This document shows positions 12,619 through 22,927 of a stretch of DNA of 64,000 bases, in pieces. The translations under genes were made by a program, and so were the position numbers. The notes under the pieces are model-generated. The model saw only the letters and a list, made by a program, of their open reading frames with translations. It searched no databases and was not told the origin of the DNA. This stretch comes from Diaporthe sp. PMI_573 (taxonomy: Eukaryota; Ascomycota; Sordariomycetes; Diaporthales; Diaporthaceae), in the NCBI GenBank assembly GCA_021399435.1, contig JAJTUP010000029.1, positions 186,001 to 250,000 on the forward strand, given 5' to 3'. Numbering within the stretch: position 1 is the first letter of the stretch; the number at the start of each line of letters is the position of its first letter.

Positions 12619-14374
12619 TGGTGCCTTGACTTCAGGAATCGAGACTTGTTGTACAGTATCTCTGGCTGCTGTCATCTCAACTGAGGGCGGTTAGAATGGA
12701 TTAAGTAGTAATGAATCTAGATGTCCCCTTTGCCTTGTTCCAATCGGTGTCCAGAGCCCTCAAGTTTTGAATAGTAGCAATGTCGCCTGTGATCAACTCC
12801 CTGTGCACTGAGCGGCATGAGAGGTGGTTGACCCAAGGCAGGTGGACGAAAGCTGCAGGCAGTCATCAATTTGTAAGCATCCGGCAGAGATCATTGACTC
12901 GTCTGTTCATCATCACCACATGGTGCTCATGCAACGGCCGTGCTTTCAGTCAGCATTATGGCTGGTCAGATCAAGGTGTAAATACAGTATTAGGGCCAGA
13001 GCCGGAAGTCCGGATCCAATGGTTCTCTGAGATCAATACCTATACATAATAATACATACAGGCGTCTGAAGGAGACACAGAACCAAACAATTCAAAATGT
13101 GACCCCAAAGTTGTGCATATTATTGGACGTGATGTGTAAGCCATCTGCCGATCTGCAAGTGCACAATGCTTATTCCAAGAAGACGAAGGACCAGCTGATC
13201 TGGCCGTCGATCTCTTCAGCTGTATCAGAGGACCTGGCCACCCAAAAGCAAGATGATCATCGCTCAGGGACAGGTGGTAGTACTGAGGAATATGTAAAAT
13301 ACACGGGTACCAATTCCCGGAATGGCCAGCTGCAGGTGCAAGTGGCGGATGGTCCGTACCAAACCCCCAGCCCTCAACAAGCTTCGTAAATTACGAAAGT
13401 ACATACTTCGGTACCTAAGCGCTTAGGTGCATATGCACGTTGGTGTTTACCGTCTAACCGCGGATGCCTGGCGCTCTGTCAGCAGAAGCTGCTGCACTGC
13501 ACTGCGGTAACGGCAACAGCTGTCAGCTTACTTGTCCTACCCAGAAAGGATGACTGCACTTGGGGTTCTCTGTCCAGGTATGTACCTGCTCACCCAGTTA
13601 CCTGCCTAGCTAAGTATGGTTGCGTGGCCCAACTGGTACTTTTGATTCCTTGTGTAACCGTGATCAGTAACTATGCCTCATCCATCATAGGAGGGTAACA
13701 ACGGTGAGCTGTTTATCTATTCCCTGTAACCAGCAAAATGGTTCAACCGACTTGCATGTGTCCTTCTCACTAGTGTGGCTGCCTGAATCGCTGCATCAGC
13801 CCTGGCAATGTTGAACCATTCATGGCTGATATCAATGTCGTATTACTCCGTATTAGGTAGGGCGATGGTTCCTCGGCCGATGGTTCCTCGGCCCTAGCCG
13901 AGATACTGCCTGCCATTCCCATCTGTACAACCCCCAGGGATTCATTTTCACCTTTCGGCACCAGATATCCCAATATTCTCAATCTCTGACAGCCCGGATT
14001 TGAACGGAGACCGAGAAGTCCAGCACCCATGGAATCGCCCGGCAAGCAAGCCAACCGAATCACCGAGGCTTACCATTTCTGAAGTAAAATGCTGCATGAA
14101 CGCTTGATGTAAATGGTACGTTGTACGCACTTAGGTGCGTTGGTGCAGGGTTGCAGAGGATGACACCCTTGCAAAATAATACCCTAGCCGAGTTTGTTCA
14201 ACTGGTTGGTCCGTCATTTTGTCAACGACGCCCTCTGTTTTGTTCCGAGTCTCAATTTGAGTTTTTCCTTGGCTTTTCTTTCTATCTTTTGTAACTCGAA
14301 ATCTACGCTTCTACCAATACATCAGAATTCGGCGCCACACCCTCTACCCTGGAGCCGCGCTCGTCAAGAGGAAT
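12619..14374. other. Intergenic, 1.76 kb
   Basis: No recognisable gene. The stretch holds a 15-base direct repeat (GATGGTTCCTCGGCC, twice at about 13863-13893) and a pyrimidine-rich leader before the MFS gene (about 14200-14370). Short open frames here have no family resemblance. Confidence 0.5.
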
Positions 14375-15933
14375 ATGGCAAATCAAGACGCTTCGTTGCA
14401 GTCATTAGAAACCATGAAATCAGCAGTACCTAGCATTTCTGTGTCGGACGAAACGCCTGTGGCGTCTGGGTTGCAGACTCCCAATGAAAAACAACGCCAT
14501 GAGGTGGGAAGAGAAACGCCGGTGTTTCCCGGGGGGCTCGAGTCGCAGCCGCTCGAGAAAACCGAAAACATAACAGTCGAAGACGCTATTACGCCCATAC
14601 CATTCCGGCCTCGTCGAAAATTCGGACTATTCCCAGCGCCTCCGACCCAGGACCCTGGGCCTCCCCCGGATGGCGGCACTGTGGCATGGCTCCAGGTCCT
14701 GGCAGCACACCTGATGTGGTTTATAAGCTGGGGCCTGATCACCAGCTTCGGCCTCTTCCAGTCCACCTACGGAGAGATGCTGGATGCTGCGCCGTCGACT
14801 ATCTCATGGATTGGTACAGTGCAGATTTTCATCCTGCTGGTGCTGGGCACCTTGTCTGGCCGGGCGAGCGATGCAGGCCTAGTCCACGAGGCTGTCCTCG
14901 TGGGAACGATCTTAATCGTCTTTGGGTTATTCATGACTAGCCTGTCTACGCAGTACTACCAGATCTTCCTCGCCCAGGGTGTCTGTACCGGAATCGGGAT
15001 GGGTATCCTGTCCATGCCTGGCCTCTCGGTTCCATCATCGTATTTCAAGGCGAAGAAGTCCTTGGCAGTTTCCATCATTGCGTCGGGGGCAGGAACTGGT
15101 GGCTTGGTATATCCGGCTATGGCCCAGCAATTACTTCCTCGCGTAGGATTCGGCTGGACAATACGCACCATGGCCTTCGTGACGCTTTTCATCTCTATCC
15201 TCATCAACCTCCTCGTACGCGTGCGCATCCCGGCTCGTAAATCTGGCCCTCTATTCGACTTTCACGCTCTCAAGGAGCCAGCCTACGTCTTCTTTAGCAT
15301 TGGGTTCTTTCTCGTCTATTGGGCGGTGTACTTTGCCTTTTACTACGTACGTACTCATCTATCTAGTTATTTACCTCTTCTTTTCTCAACTCTCTATCTG
15401 ACCTTAATCACTGCTAGATCGACATCTACGCCAACACCTACGTCTCCTTCACCTCCCTGGACTCCATCAACCTCCTCCTCATCCTCAACGCCCTCGGCGT
15501 CCCGGGCCGCATAATCCCAGGCTACATCGCGGCGCGCTTCCTCGGCCCTCTCAACACGGCCGTCCCGACCGCGGCCTCCGTGGCCGTCGTACTGTACTGC
15601 TGGCCCGCAGTGCAGCACTCGCAGGGCTCGCTCTACGGCTTCGCGGTCGCCTACGGCCTCGTGGCCAGCGGCATCCAGTCGCTCTTCGCCATCTCGCTGA
15701 CGGCGCTGACGGACGACCTGAGCAAGCTCGGCACGCGCATGGGGCTCGTCGTCAGCCTCGTCGCCATTGCCAGTCTCACGGGGAGCCCCATAGCCGGAGC
15801 CCTCCTGCAGGCGAGCGGGGGGGATTACCTCCCGGCGCAGATGTGGGCCGCGAGCAGCATGCTGCTGGCCGCGGTGGCGCTGGCGGCGGCGCGGGTGTGC
15901 AGGACAGGGTGGGTGCTCAGGGTGCACGTCTGA
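14375..15933 (+). CDS. MFS transporter, monocarboxylate-transporter-like (MCH family)
   Basis: Twelve-helix major facilitator carrier of the fungal MCH/monocarboxylate-porter type, expected in the plasma membrane. The ATG at 14375 starts a hydrophilic N-terminal tail of about 100 residues. It leads to the family hallmark PPDGGTVAWLQVLAAHLMWF and SFGLFQSTYGEML of helix 1. A 71-nt intron (15347-15417) joins FAFYY to IDIYANTY. The second half contains ILNALGVPGRIIPGYIAARF and LTGSPIAGALL. The C-terminal tail is very short (RTGWVLRVHV). Substrates in the family include riboflavin and monocarboxylates, and many paralogues are unassigned, so no substrate is claimed. The second exon is clearly more GC-rich than the first. 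Confidence 0.88.
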
Positions 15934-17559
15934 GGTTGCTTTCTGGGCACGGACATGGTGCCTTCCCACTGTGGTCTTGCGTAAGGGCACTGATTGAAGA
16001 AGCTCCGTTACGCAGTTGGACCGCTATGTGCAACCTCTGAGCAACCCTGTGTCGCACTATTGGTTCTACCGCTTCGTGGGGCCATAAGACCTCGGATCTT
16101 GCTCCTGAAATGTGCTCTTGCCGGGTTGTACATAATTCAGGTAAAGATCCATAACGCTCCATGTCTGCAATCAAGAATTTTGAGTCTCCAGGTTCAGGAT
16201 GCATTCTAAAGATGCGGCTCCATAATTTTAGATGAGGCATAATTGCCCGTACTTCGGCCAAGGGGGAGTCATTGGCAAGATAGCAGAAGCTTGATGCTTT
16301 GATGTTGTTCCGTCTGGGCGACAGTGAAACTTGTCAATCAGGGTCTTGCTTGCATGTGGTGTTGGCTAATCCCAGATTCCAAGGTTGCCACTTACAGATT
16401 CTTGATTTGGTCCGCAATTCCTGCCAGCATCCCACCATCTGACAAGTCTCGTTGCAAAGACAGGAAAGTTCCAGGAAATATGCTAGAGAGCTACTGCAAA
16501 GGAATTCCGTGCTAGACTCGACTGCCGTTGGCTCGCCATGAGAGGTTTGCCGCAGACCGTGTAGTGAGGTGACAAAGTCAATATATTGATATCACACCCA
16601 GTCAGATCTACACACTCATTAGCTACAGATGAAGATAGGTTGAGAAGATCATACCTCGCTCTCCCCAGAATCCCCAAGTACGCCAACCCTGCCAGGATTA
16701 ATCAATCAAAACTCGAATCTGGAGCCAACTTCCGTCAGACACGTACAATATGGCGAATTTGGCGGGGCCTTCCTGTTGCTGGTCAGCCTCGGCTTTCAGC
16801 GTGAGCATCATCATGATGTCTCAAGAAATGCGGACCAATGTTCGGTCCAGGCAGTCACCACTGAAGGAAGAACTGTAGTTACGCCGTTATGGATCAAACC
16901 TGGGCGGTCTCAAGTGCAAGTCCATGCGATGGTAGAAGCCCATCGATAAGTACCTGTGCCTGTCTTCTCAGTCTAGCTAACCTTCAGTTCCGAGGTTCCC
17001 CCATTACAGGTTAAAATCTTCAATTATGCTCTTGGGCAATCCAATTAATACCGGCAATCGTATCAATAGCCCTGGAGACCCAAAGCATGTAAAACTAACC
17101 TTTCAACTTGTCTAGTCATCGAAACCACTGTTGACGTGGTGGCGGTTTGGCACTGCAGGCTGAAGTTCCTCTTTTATGCAAGACGAGCAGGAAAGGACAT
17201 TGCTAACCACATTTACTTCGACACCGGTTCCAAAAATGCCCAACCAGTATATTCTACTCGGGTACTGTACAAACTGATGCTCGAGTATGTCGAAAATTCA
17301 AGTTGAGGGCAAACGACCATCTAACGTGTCCGTTTTTACCTGCGAGCCACCATTTGACACCTCAACGCCAAATCAACCACAGAATAGACATCGCCGAACC
17401 ACGATATGGAATCAAAGGAGATTTGGTAGAGCTTGAGAGCCCTATTAATATCTATATGATTTGAGACTATTTCTAGACCAGGATTTCCAACTTGAGCCGC
17501 CAGCCCCTTCCCCCACCCTGCGGCGGACGAAGGGGCTCAGTGCGAGTGACAGGAAGACA
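15934..17559. other. Intergenic, 1.6 kb
   Basis: No gene is recognised between the MFS carrier and the decayed gene at 17.6 kb. Open frames are below 115 codons and lack motifs. The composition is slightly more AT-rich than the flanking genes. Confidence 0.45.
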
Positions 17560-18750
17560 CTGACCCCGATTCTTTTTATCCTGGTGTCACCTCTCCGAGC
17601 CTCTTCAATTATTCCTTGAGGATGCTTCCTCACCGCCACGACGAATCCGCACTTCCTAAATTCTTCGACAGACAGCTCATCGTTCTGGAAGATCTAGGCA
17701 GATGATGGGTTGAGGCTATCGGCAAGGCATTCCACATACCTCCTGGCATTTTTGTGCTGCATTGGGCTTTCCCAAGCCTTTACAATCGTGGAAGAGCTCA
17801 GAGCTTACTCGGCCAGCCTGCTGAGGAGCACTTCATCCTGCCATACTCGGAGATACTGCCATTTGAAATTGAACAGGGTACGATACTCGTTGGAAGCTCA
17901 TCCAAGTCTGGTGTTTGGTGTCCCATCTTCTCAGTGTCTGACCCAGTTGGGTCATCCTAGGCAATAACATTTTCAAGGTTGATTGCTCATCTGTCAGATT
18001 TGTGACTTCCGACATGCAGTAAGATCAGGGAAAGGCTCAGGGAGACCGCCGAATAGAGGAAACTACAAATCAGATCTATGAAGCTATGGTGAGCTACTGG
18101 GGCCGCTTGGAAAGTGACGCAGAGTGGACAGGTAAGAACGAAACCCGATGTTAAAAATCTGTGAACCGTGCACTAATATTGAGAAGTGATTTTGTTATTG
18201 AATCCCCAACCATTGGCAAGCCAGCCCGGCCGGAGAAGCGCATACGAGATGAGACCATCCTGTCAAATGCGAAGGGCGAAAAACAGGATGATTTGCCCGC
18301 ACAGCAATCCAGGAATCAAAGAGCGCCGCCTCCAGATCCCAGGCCCGCCATGAGAGCCTCTCACCACGAATCGAGCTGGAGGCCGGTGATTTTGAAAGCC
18401 TCCCTGGGCTTATTCGATGATGACTTGGTGTCCATGGTGTGGAAACAAATTGGCATCGCCACTCCGAATGCTAGGAGGGTTGCTTCAGAGGCACGCCAAG
18501 TACCTACGATACGGACTGATGAGCTTCTCGGTGGAGTATCTCAGGCTTTCGAGGTTGCCACGCACAGAAGGATTCTTCGTGAAGTACCGCATACCTGGTC
18601 TATGTCCATGTTCGACCAGCTCCTCCGGGACCCTCCCCCAAGACCAAACCTCCACCCGGCCCATGTCACTATGTTTGTCAAACGCCTTGTCTTGGCCAAG
18701 ATGACACGAATTGTCGGCATTTACTTCCGACAGGGCCACATGCCACAATC
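17560..18750 (+). pseudogene. Decayed gene of an uncharacterised fungal (possibly CorA-like) family
   Basis: One frame starting near ATG 17622 reads LPKFFDRQLIVLEDLG, an in-frame TGA (after codon AGA at about 17700), then WVEAIGKAFHIPPGIF and ILPYSEILPFEIEQGTILVG before another stop. This wording resembles the N-terminal part of large fungal proteins often annotated as CorA-like or hypothetical. Further on, another open frame (about 18300-18750) reads SMSMFDQLLRDPPPRPN and AHVTMFVKRLVLAKM, resembling the C-terminal part of the same families. The pieces are collinear but separated by stops and frame changes that introns do not obviously explain. Family assignment is from memory and tentative. 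The alternative is a highly divergent multi-exon gene. Confidence 0.4.
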
Positions 18751-19278
18751 GTACTCTAAGCCTACTGATATCGGCATTGCTTTTCTTTTTTCAAACCCTG
18801 GGTGTTCAAGCGTTTACCACTGTATGAAGGGACCGCCTATATACTGCTTAAGAAGCGTACGTTTACGTACGGATTAAAACCGAAACCACCCATAGCTTCC
18901 TCGGATTATAAGCTTAGCTATGATTTCTACACCGAGGCTACCAGTTAGATGCTTAGGGGGGTCCCCTAGGGCTGACGGGTTGCTGATAGCAAATACCTCA
19001 GAATATATAGATCCACCCAAATTCAGGCACCCATTTTAACATTTTAGACACACTAGACTGCCTGAATCGAAATGCCAGCCAATCGACTAGAAGAAGTCGA
19101 AATTCTAAATGTCACGGTGCTATCGCTGGCAGGGATACCCCGCTTCGGCACCTGCCCTTGACTCCCCCTTTATTTCAGCTTTCCTTATAACAAGCCGTCT
19201 TTTTTTCTGTATGTTCCCATTCCGCAATGCCTGTATCCAATCTCTTGTACTATCAGGCTCAAGTTGACCGACATCAAC
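18751..19278. other. Intergenic, 0.53 kb
   Basis: Promoter region of the Atg22-like gene. It contains a short palindrome CGTACGTTTACGTACG near 18856-18871 and a TATA-like ATATATAG near 19005. Nothing else is recognised. Confidence 0.4.
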
Positions 19279-21052
19279 ATGGACCAGCAGACTGGTCATG
19301 ACAAAAATCCGGGCACATTGCAGGAAGAAATTGCGCAGGACACATCTGAGCAGGCAAATGTGGATGAAAAGGGCGTAAAAGCTGAGAAATATGCGTACTA
19401 CAGTCTTTTCGCTGCCAATAATGGCATCGGTCCATACCAGTAGTAAGTAAATCCCTTCGATTCATCGACCATTCTTCGTCTTTCCCCATCTGGAATTAGC
19501 TAATCGTTGAGAGAAATAGTGCGTACTCTCTGTTCCAAACACTGATCTATCAAGCCGCGTTCAATCCGAACATTCTGCCATGGGGCAGTGCCTCTTGCGA
19601 CGAAGACCCAGACGCGCCTTGCCATGTCCGTTGGGCAGGTGGTTCTAAATCCTATGAATCGGTGGCGTTGATCGCCTCCGCGTTGGTGTTCGTCGGGCAG
19701 TCCATCTTGTTCATCTTCATCGGCAGCACCGCGGACTACGGTTCGTGGGCTCCATGGATACTGCGAATCTCCGTCTTGATCTACGGAGGCTTGTCGTTGG
19801 GGTTCTTTGGCCTGCAGACGCCAGGTGCTTGGCCGGCTGCTATGGCGTTGTATGTGCTTACAAGTAGGTTACTTTGTGATCCACCACATGCAAGGGCGCT
19901 GTTATCTCCAGCTGTGGTTGCTGACGCGGGGTTATAGATATCGGATTTTACGTCGTGTTCACCTTCGGGTACGCGTTATTTCCCAGGATAGCAGATGACC
20001 AGCCTGAAGCGAGGAAAGCCCGACTGGCCTTACAGAATCAGGACATAAAAGAATCGAAGTACGAAACCACAATCGAGCACATTCGTTCAACTATCGCGAA
20101 CCACGCCTGGGCTGCGAACAACGTCGGGTTCGCAGTAAGCGCTTGCCTCTGCCTGGCGATTCTGAAAGGCATCGACGCGGATTCCTCCGCAACAAAGAAC
20201 AACCTGGGCTACGCACTATCTACTGGCGTGGTGGGAATAATCGTGCTCGTCTTCTCAGTGCCCTGGGTATTTTTCGAAAAGCGGAGGTCGAGACTGCCGG
20301 TACCGGAAGGCCGCAACATAGTCAGCTACGGACTACAACAGACATGGCACAGCTTCAAGTACTGCAGGAGGATCTCACAGACATTCCTATATCTCTTCGT
20401 CTATTTCTGGCTCAACGACGGAGTCAGTACACTCTTCACCATGCTCATCATCTCGCAGACTGCCGTGGCTCAATTCTCAGCGACACAGAATAGCTACTTC
20501 CTCATTGTGCAGGGAGTGTCGGTGTTTTTCTTCACAGTCTTTGCAGTCTGGGCTCAGAAGAAATGGTCTCTGCGGACGAAAACTATCCTCCATATCACTA
20601 ACTGGTCATGCTTTTTCCTAGCTGTGTGGGGCATGGTTGGCCTGTGGACCAAGAAGATCGGGTACCACAACCTGTGGGAGTTCTGGGCCGTCAGCGTGTT
20701 CTACGGGCCCAGCGTAGGTCTGCAGATGTCCTACTCGCAGGTCTTCCTCGGGCAGGTCATTCCCCGTGGCGAGGAGAACAGATATTTCGCCCTGCTCGGC
20801 TTCATCGGTCGTGTTGGTTCGTGGATTGGGCCGCTTATCTGTAGTGCGATAGTCGACCGGACAGGGTCTCAGAATGCATCCTACGGCTTTCTGGCGGCTC
20901 TGATCGGCGCATCTTCGTTGGGACTGATATTCGTGGATGAGCAGAAGAGCAAACGAGAATGCGCAGAATATTCAGCCACAGAGCACCCAGTCGAGACACA
21001 GCGAGAGTCACCAGCACAAGGGAGGGAGGACAATTGGGAGACAAAGTCATGA
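19279..21052 (+). CDS. Atg22-like vacuolar permease (MFS superfamily)
   Basis: Member of the Atg22-like family, whose yeast representative exports amino acids from the vacuole during autophagy. The ATG at 19279 (MDQQTGHDKNPG) is followed by a hydrophilic N-terminus. Introns at 19443-19519 and 19864-19937 splice in frame (PYQ-YAYSLFQTLIYQ; VLTNIGFYVVFTFGYA). About twelve hydrophobic segments are visible, including NHAWAANNVGFAVSACLCLA, the conserved FLYLFVYFWLNDGVSTLFTM and YFALLGFIGRVGSWIGPLIC. The C-terminal tail ends REDNWETKS, which is encoded by the first copy of a downstream minisatellite, so the extreme tail may be recent. The substrate is inferred only from the family. Confidence 0.85.
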
Positions 21053-21130
21053 CGGGAGGGAAGGAAGATATTTGGGAGACTAGGTCATAGCACGAGGGAG
21101 GCAAGACAATTGGGAGACTAAGTCATGATG
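21020..21130 (+). repeat. Minisatellite, about 38 bp x 3 imperfect copies, overlapping a stop codon
   Basis: Three imperfect copies of a purine-rich unit containing GGGAGGnAAGACAATTGGGA followed by GACTAAGTCATGA lie head to tail at about 21020-21052, 21053-21090 and 21091-21130. The first copy supplies the last codons and the TGA of the Atg22-like gene. Copies two and three lie in its 3' region. Confidence 0.75.
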
Positions 21131-21407
21131 GGTTGATATAAGATACGGACATTACATAGCGTGGACACCGGCCCACGGGCTTCACCTTCCCTAGCCTGGC
21201 TGTCTTCCTCCGCGGGGCCCCGTCACCCATTGGGTGGGAGAGAGATCAACAGGGAAGTTGCAACTGAAGCTTGTGTTACACGTATCTGCAACTCCATCCA
21301 ACAGTCGACTTGTCACGATCTCATGATCCTCACATCTTAATCTAATCCCTCAGAATCTTTTAATCCACCACAGTCTATATTCTCAGTTAATCATACCACT
21401 GCCCAAC
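21131..21407. other. Promoter interval before the RBR gene
   Basis: Ordinary intergenic DNA after the minisatellite. The last 90 bases are a C/T/A-rich leader (CCAACATGAG start context). There is no other feature. Confidence 0.35.
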
Positions 21408-22715
21408 ATGAGGGACGATCACCTCACCAACGACGAATTAGAAGAGTCGAGATTGGAAGCTGAGATCCGGTTCTTGACAATCCAAAGATTACTTCAATGC
21501 CGCGAACAAGCCCGACACGCAGAAGCCAGACGACTCGAACACATCCGGGCCCAGGCCGACCCGCTTGGAACCCACATCGACCGGCTCCAAGCCCAACTCG
21601 ACCGGCTCCATCTGGGGTGGGGTGGCAATAACACCGAGGGCAATGACGGCCCCGCCGAGCAACAAGCAACTCCGGAAGCAGCAAGCCAAGTCAATGGGAA
21701 CCAGGTAGCCTTTCAACGAGTATTGCACAGCGGCTACGAATTCCATCCTGGTGGCAGCGGAATGTGCTTCAGTTGCTCTAAATTCCTTCCGTTGTCCAGG
21801 CTCGTGGAAGTTCCGTGCCACCACCACTTATGCGACAAATGCCTGATCGCCAAATTCGAACGGGTTGTCACCGACCAAGACCAATTCCTGCCCCGTTGCT
21901 GCGACGAATACATCCCCCCCCACGGCAAGGTCTTTCAAACGCTGCCAAAAGACCTCATCGCGCGGTTTTTCAACAAAGAAGAGGAGTTGACCACGTGGGA
22001 AGGACAACGCGTTTATTGTCGTACCGAAGGATGTCACACCTATCTCCCTCGGCGCGGGACCGCGAGGAACAAGGCGGAGTGTCCCAACTGCGGCGCCATA
22101 GCCTGCCTCGTTTGCAAGAAAAAGTCCCATGATGACAATCGGCTGCTCACAAGGATGGGCGGACTACCCGGTCTGTTGGAGCTGTCTGGGAAGGCAGGGC
22201 GAGTAGAATGGCAGAGTTGCTCTTTTTGCAGAGCGGTCGTCGAGCGCAGCAGCACTGGTTGCTTTTTTATGGGTCAGTGGTTCAACAGCCTCCCCACCAC
22301 CAGATGCGGTTATCATTTGCTGACAGCCCACATAGCATGCCCGGGCTGCAAGACAGATTTCTGTTATATATGTGGAGCAGACTGGAAGACATGCTATTGC
22401 CCAACGACACTAGAGACGCCGCCGCAAGTTACTCGGCCTTCGAGCCCGAGAGATGATATCCAGCCACCGCAAGTCACTCCGCCTTCGAGCCCGGGGGATG
22501 ATATCCAGCCACAGCGTCGACGCGGGCGGAGATCGCGGAGAGGGCGGGGTAGTATGCAACGGACGTGTCATCACAGGCAGTGGATGATCTTATCCGACCC
22601 CCTAGAGTGCAGTAAGTGTCATACGAATAGTTCATCGCAGTTCTACAGCTGCGGGCGGTGCGAACTCATAGTCTGCCGCCAGTGCTTTCATCATCTGCGA
22701 CCCGAAGAGGCATGA
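21408..22715 (+). CDS. RBR-type (RING-IBR-RING) E3 ubiquitin ligase-like protein, one hidden intron
   Basis: RING-between-RING ligases carry ubiquitin on a RING2 cysteine before transfer to the substrate. The ATG at 21408 opens a coiled-coil-like N-terminus (LEESRLEAEIRFLTIQRLLQ). RING1 follows: CFSCSKFLPLSRLVEVPC-H-CDKC. The IBR has ECPNCGAIACLVCKKKSH. RING2 begins SCSFCRAVVERSSTGC. The apparent open frame interrupts RING2 with 21 odd residues. These are removed by an in-frame 63-nt intron (22273-22335; GTCAGT donor, TGCTGAC branch, CATAG acceptor). Splicing gives TGCFFMACPGCKTDFCYICG, the normal RBR pattern with the catalytic Cys in TGC. A linker with a 45-bp duplicated repeat follows. An extra C-terminal Cys-rich module (CSKCHTNSSSQFYSCGRC) ends the protein. 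Spliced length is about 414 aa. Confidence 0.82.
   Translation: MRDDHLTNDELEESRLEAEIRFLTIQRLLQCREQARHAEARRLEHIRAQADPLGTHIDRLQAQLDRLHLGWGGNNTEGNDGPAEQQATPEAASQVNGNQVAFQRVLHSGYEFHPGGSGMCFSCSKFLPLSRLVEVPCHHHLCDKCLIAKFERVVTDQDQFLPRCCDEYIPPHGKVFQTLPKDLIARFFNKEEELTTWEGQRVYCRTEGCHTYLPRRGTARNKAECPNCGAIACLVCKKKSHDDNRLLTRMGGLPGLLELSGKAGRVEWQSCSFCRAVVERSSTGCFFMGQWFNSLPTTRCGYHLLTAHIACPGCKTDFCYICGADWKTCYCPTTLETPPQVTRPSSPRDDIQPPQVTPPSSPGDDIQPQRRRGRRSRRGRGSMQRTCHHRQWMILSDPLECSKCHTNSSSQFYSCGRCELIVCRQCFHHLRPEEA
22422..22511 (+). repeat. 45-bp coding tandem repeat, two copies, in the RBR gene
   Basis: Units 22422-22466 and 22467-22511 are near-identical and encode PQVTRPSSPRDDIQP and PQVTPPSSPGDDIQP, a proline/serine linker between the RING2 domain and the C-terminal Cys-rich module. 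Confidence 0.85.
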
Positions 22716-22927
22716 CGCACACAAATCACGATATCTTGAAGGACTTGACATTGTCGTTCGAAGACGCAAGACTAGGCGACTGTTTTGTTCGGTTGGAATG
22801 AGATACATAGCGAACACAAAATAGGATGGGCAGTCCTAGGTACCCAAAAACCAAAAGCGGGTGTAGACTATAGCGGGCAGACCCTGGGAGAAACGCAATT
22901 CCAGCAGATAGATCAGAACACACCAGT

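Noticed and set aside
3499..15933. Secondary-metabolite cluster (membrane protein, dehydrogenase, oxygenase, MFS)
   Set aside because: Genes are 2-2.4 kb apart, with no synthase, terpene cyclase, P450 or cluster transcription factor in the window.
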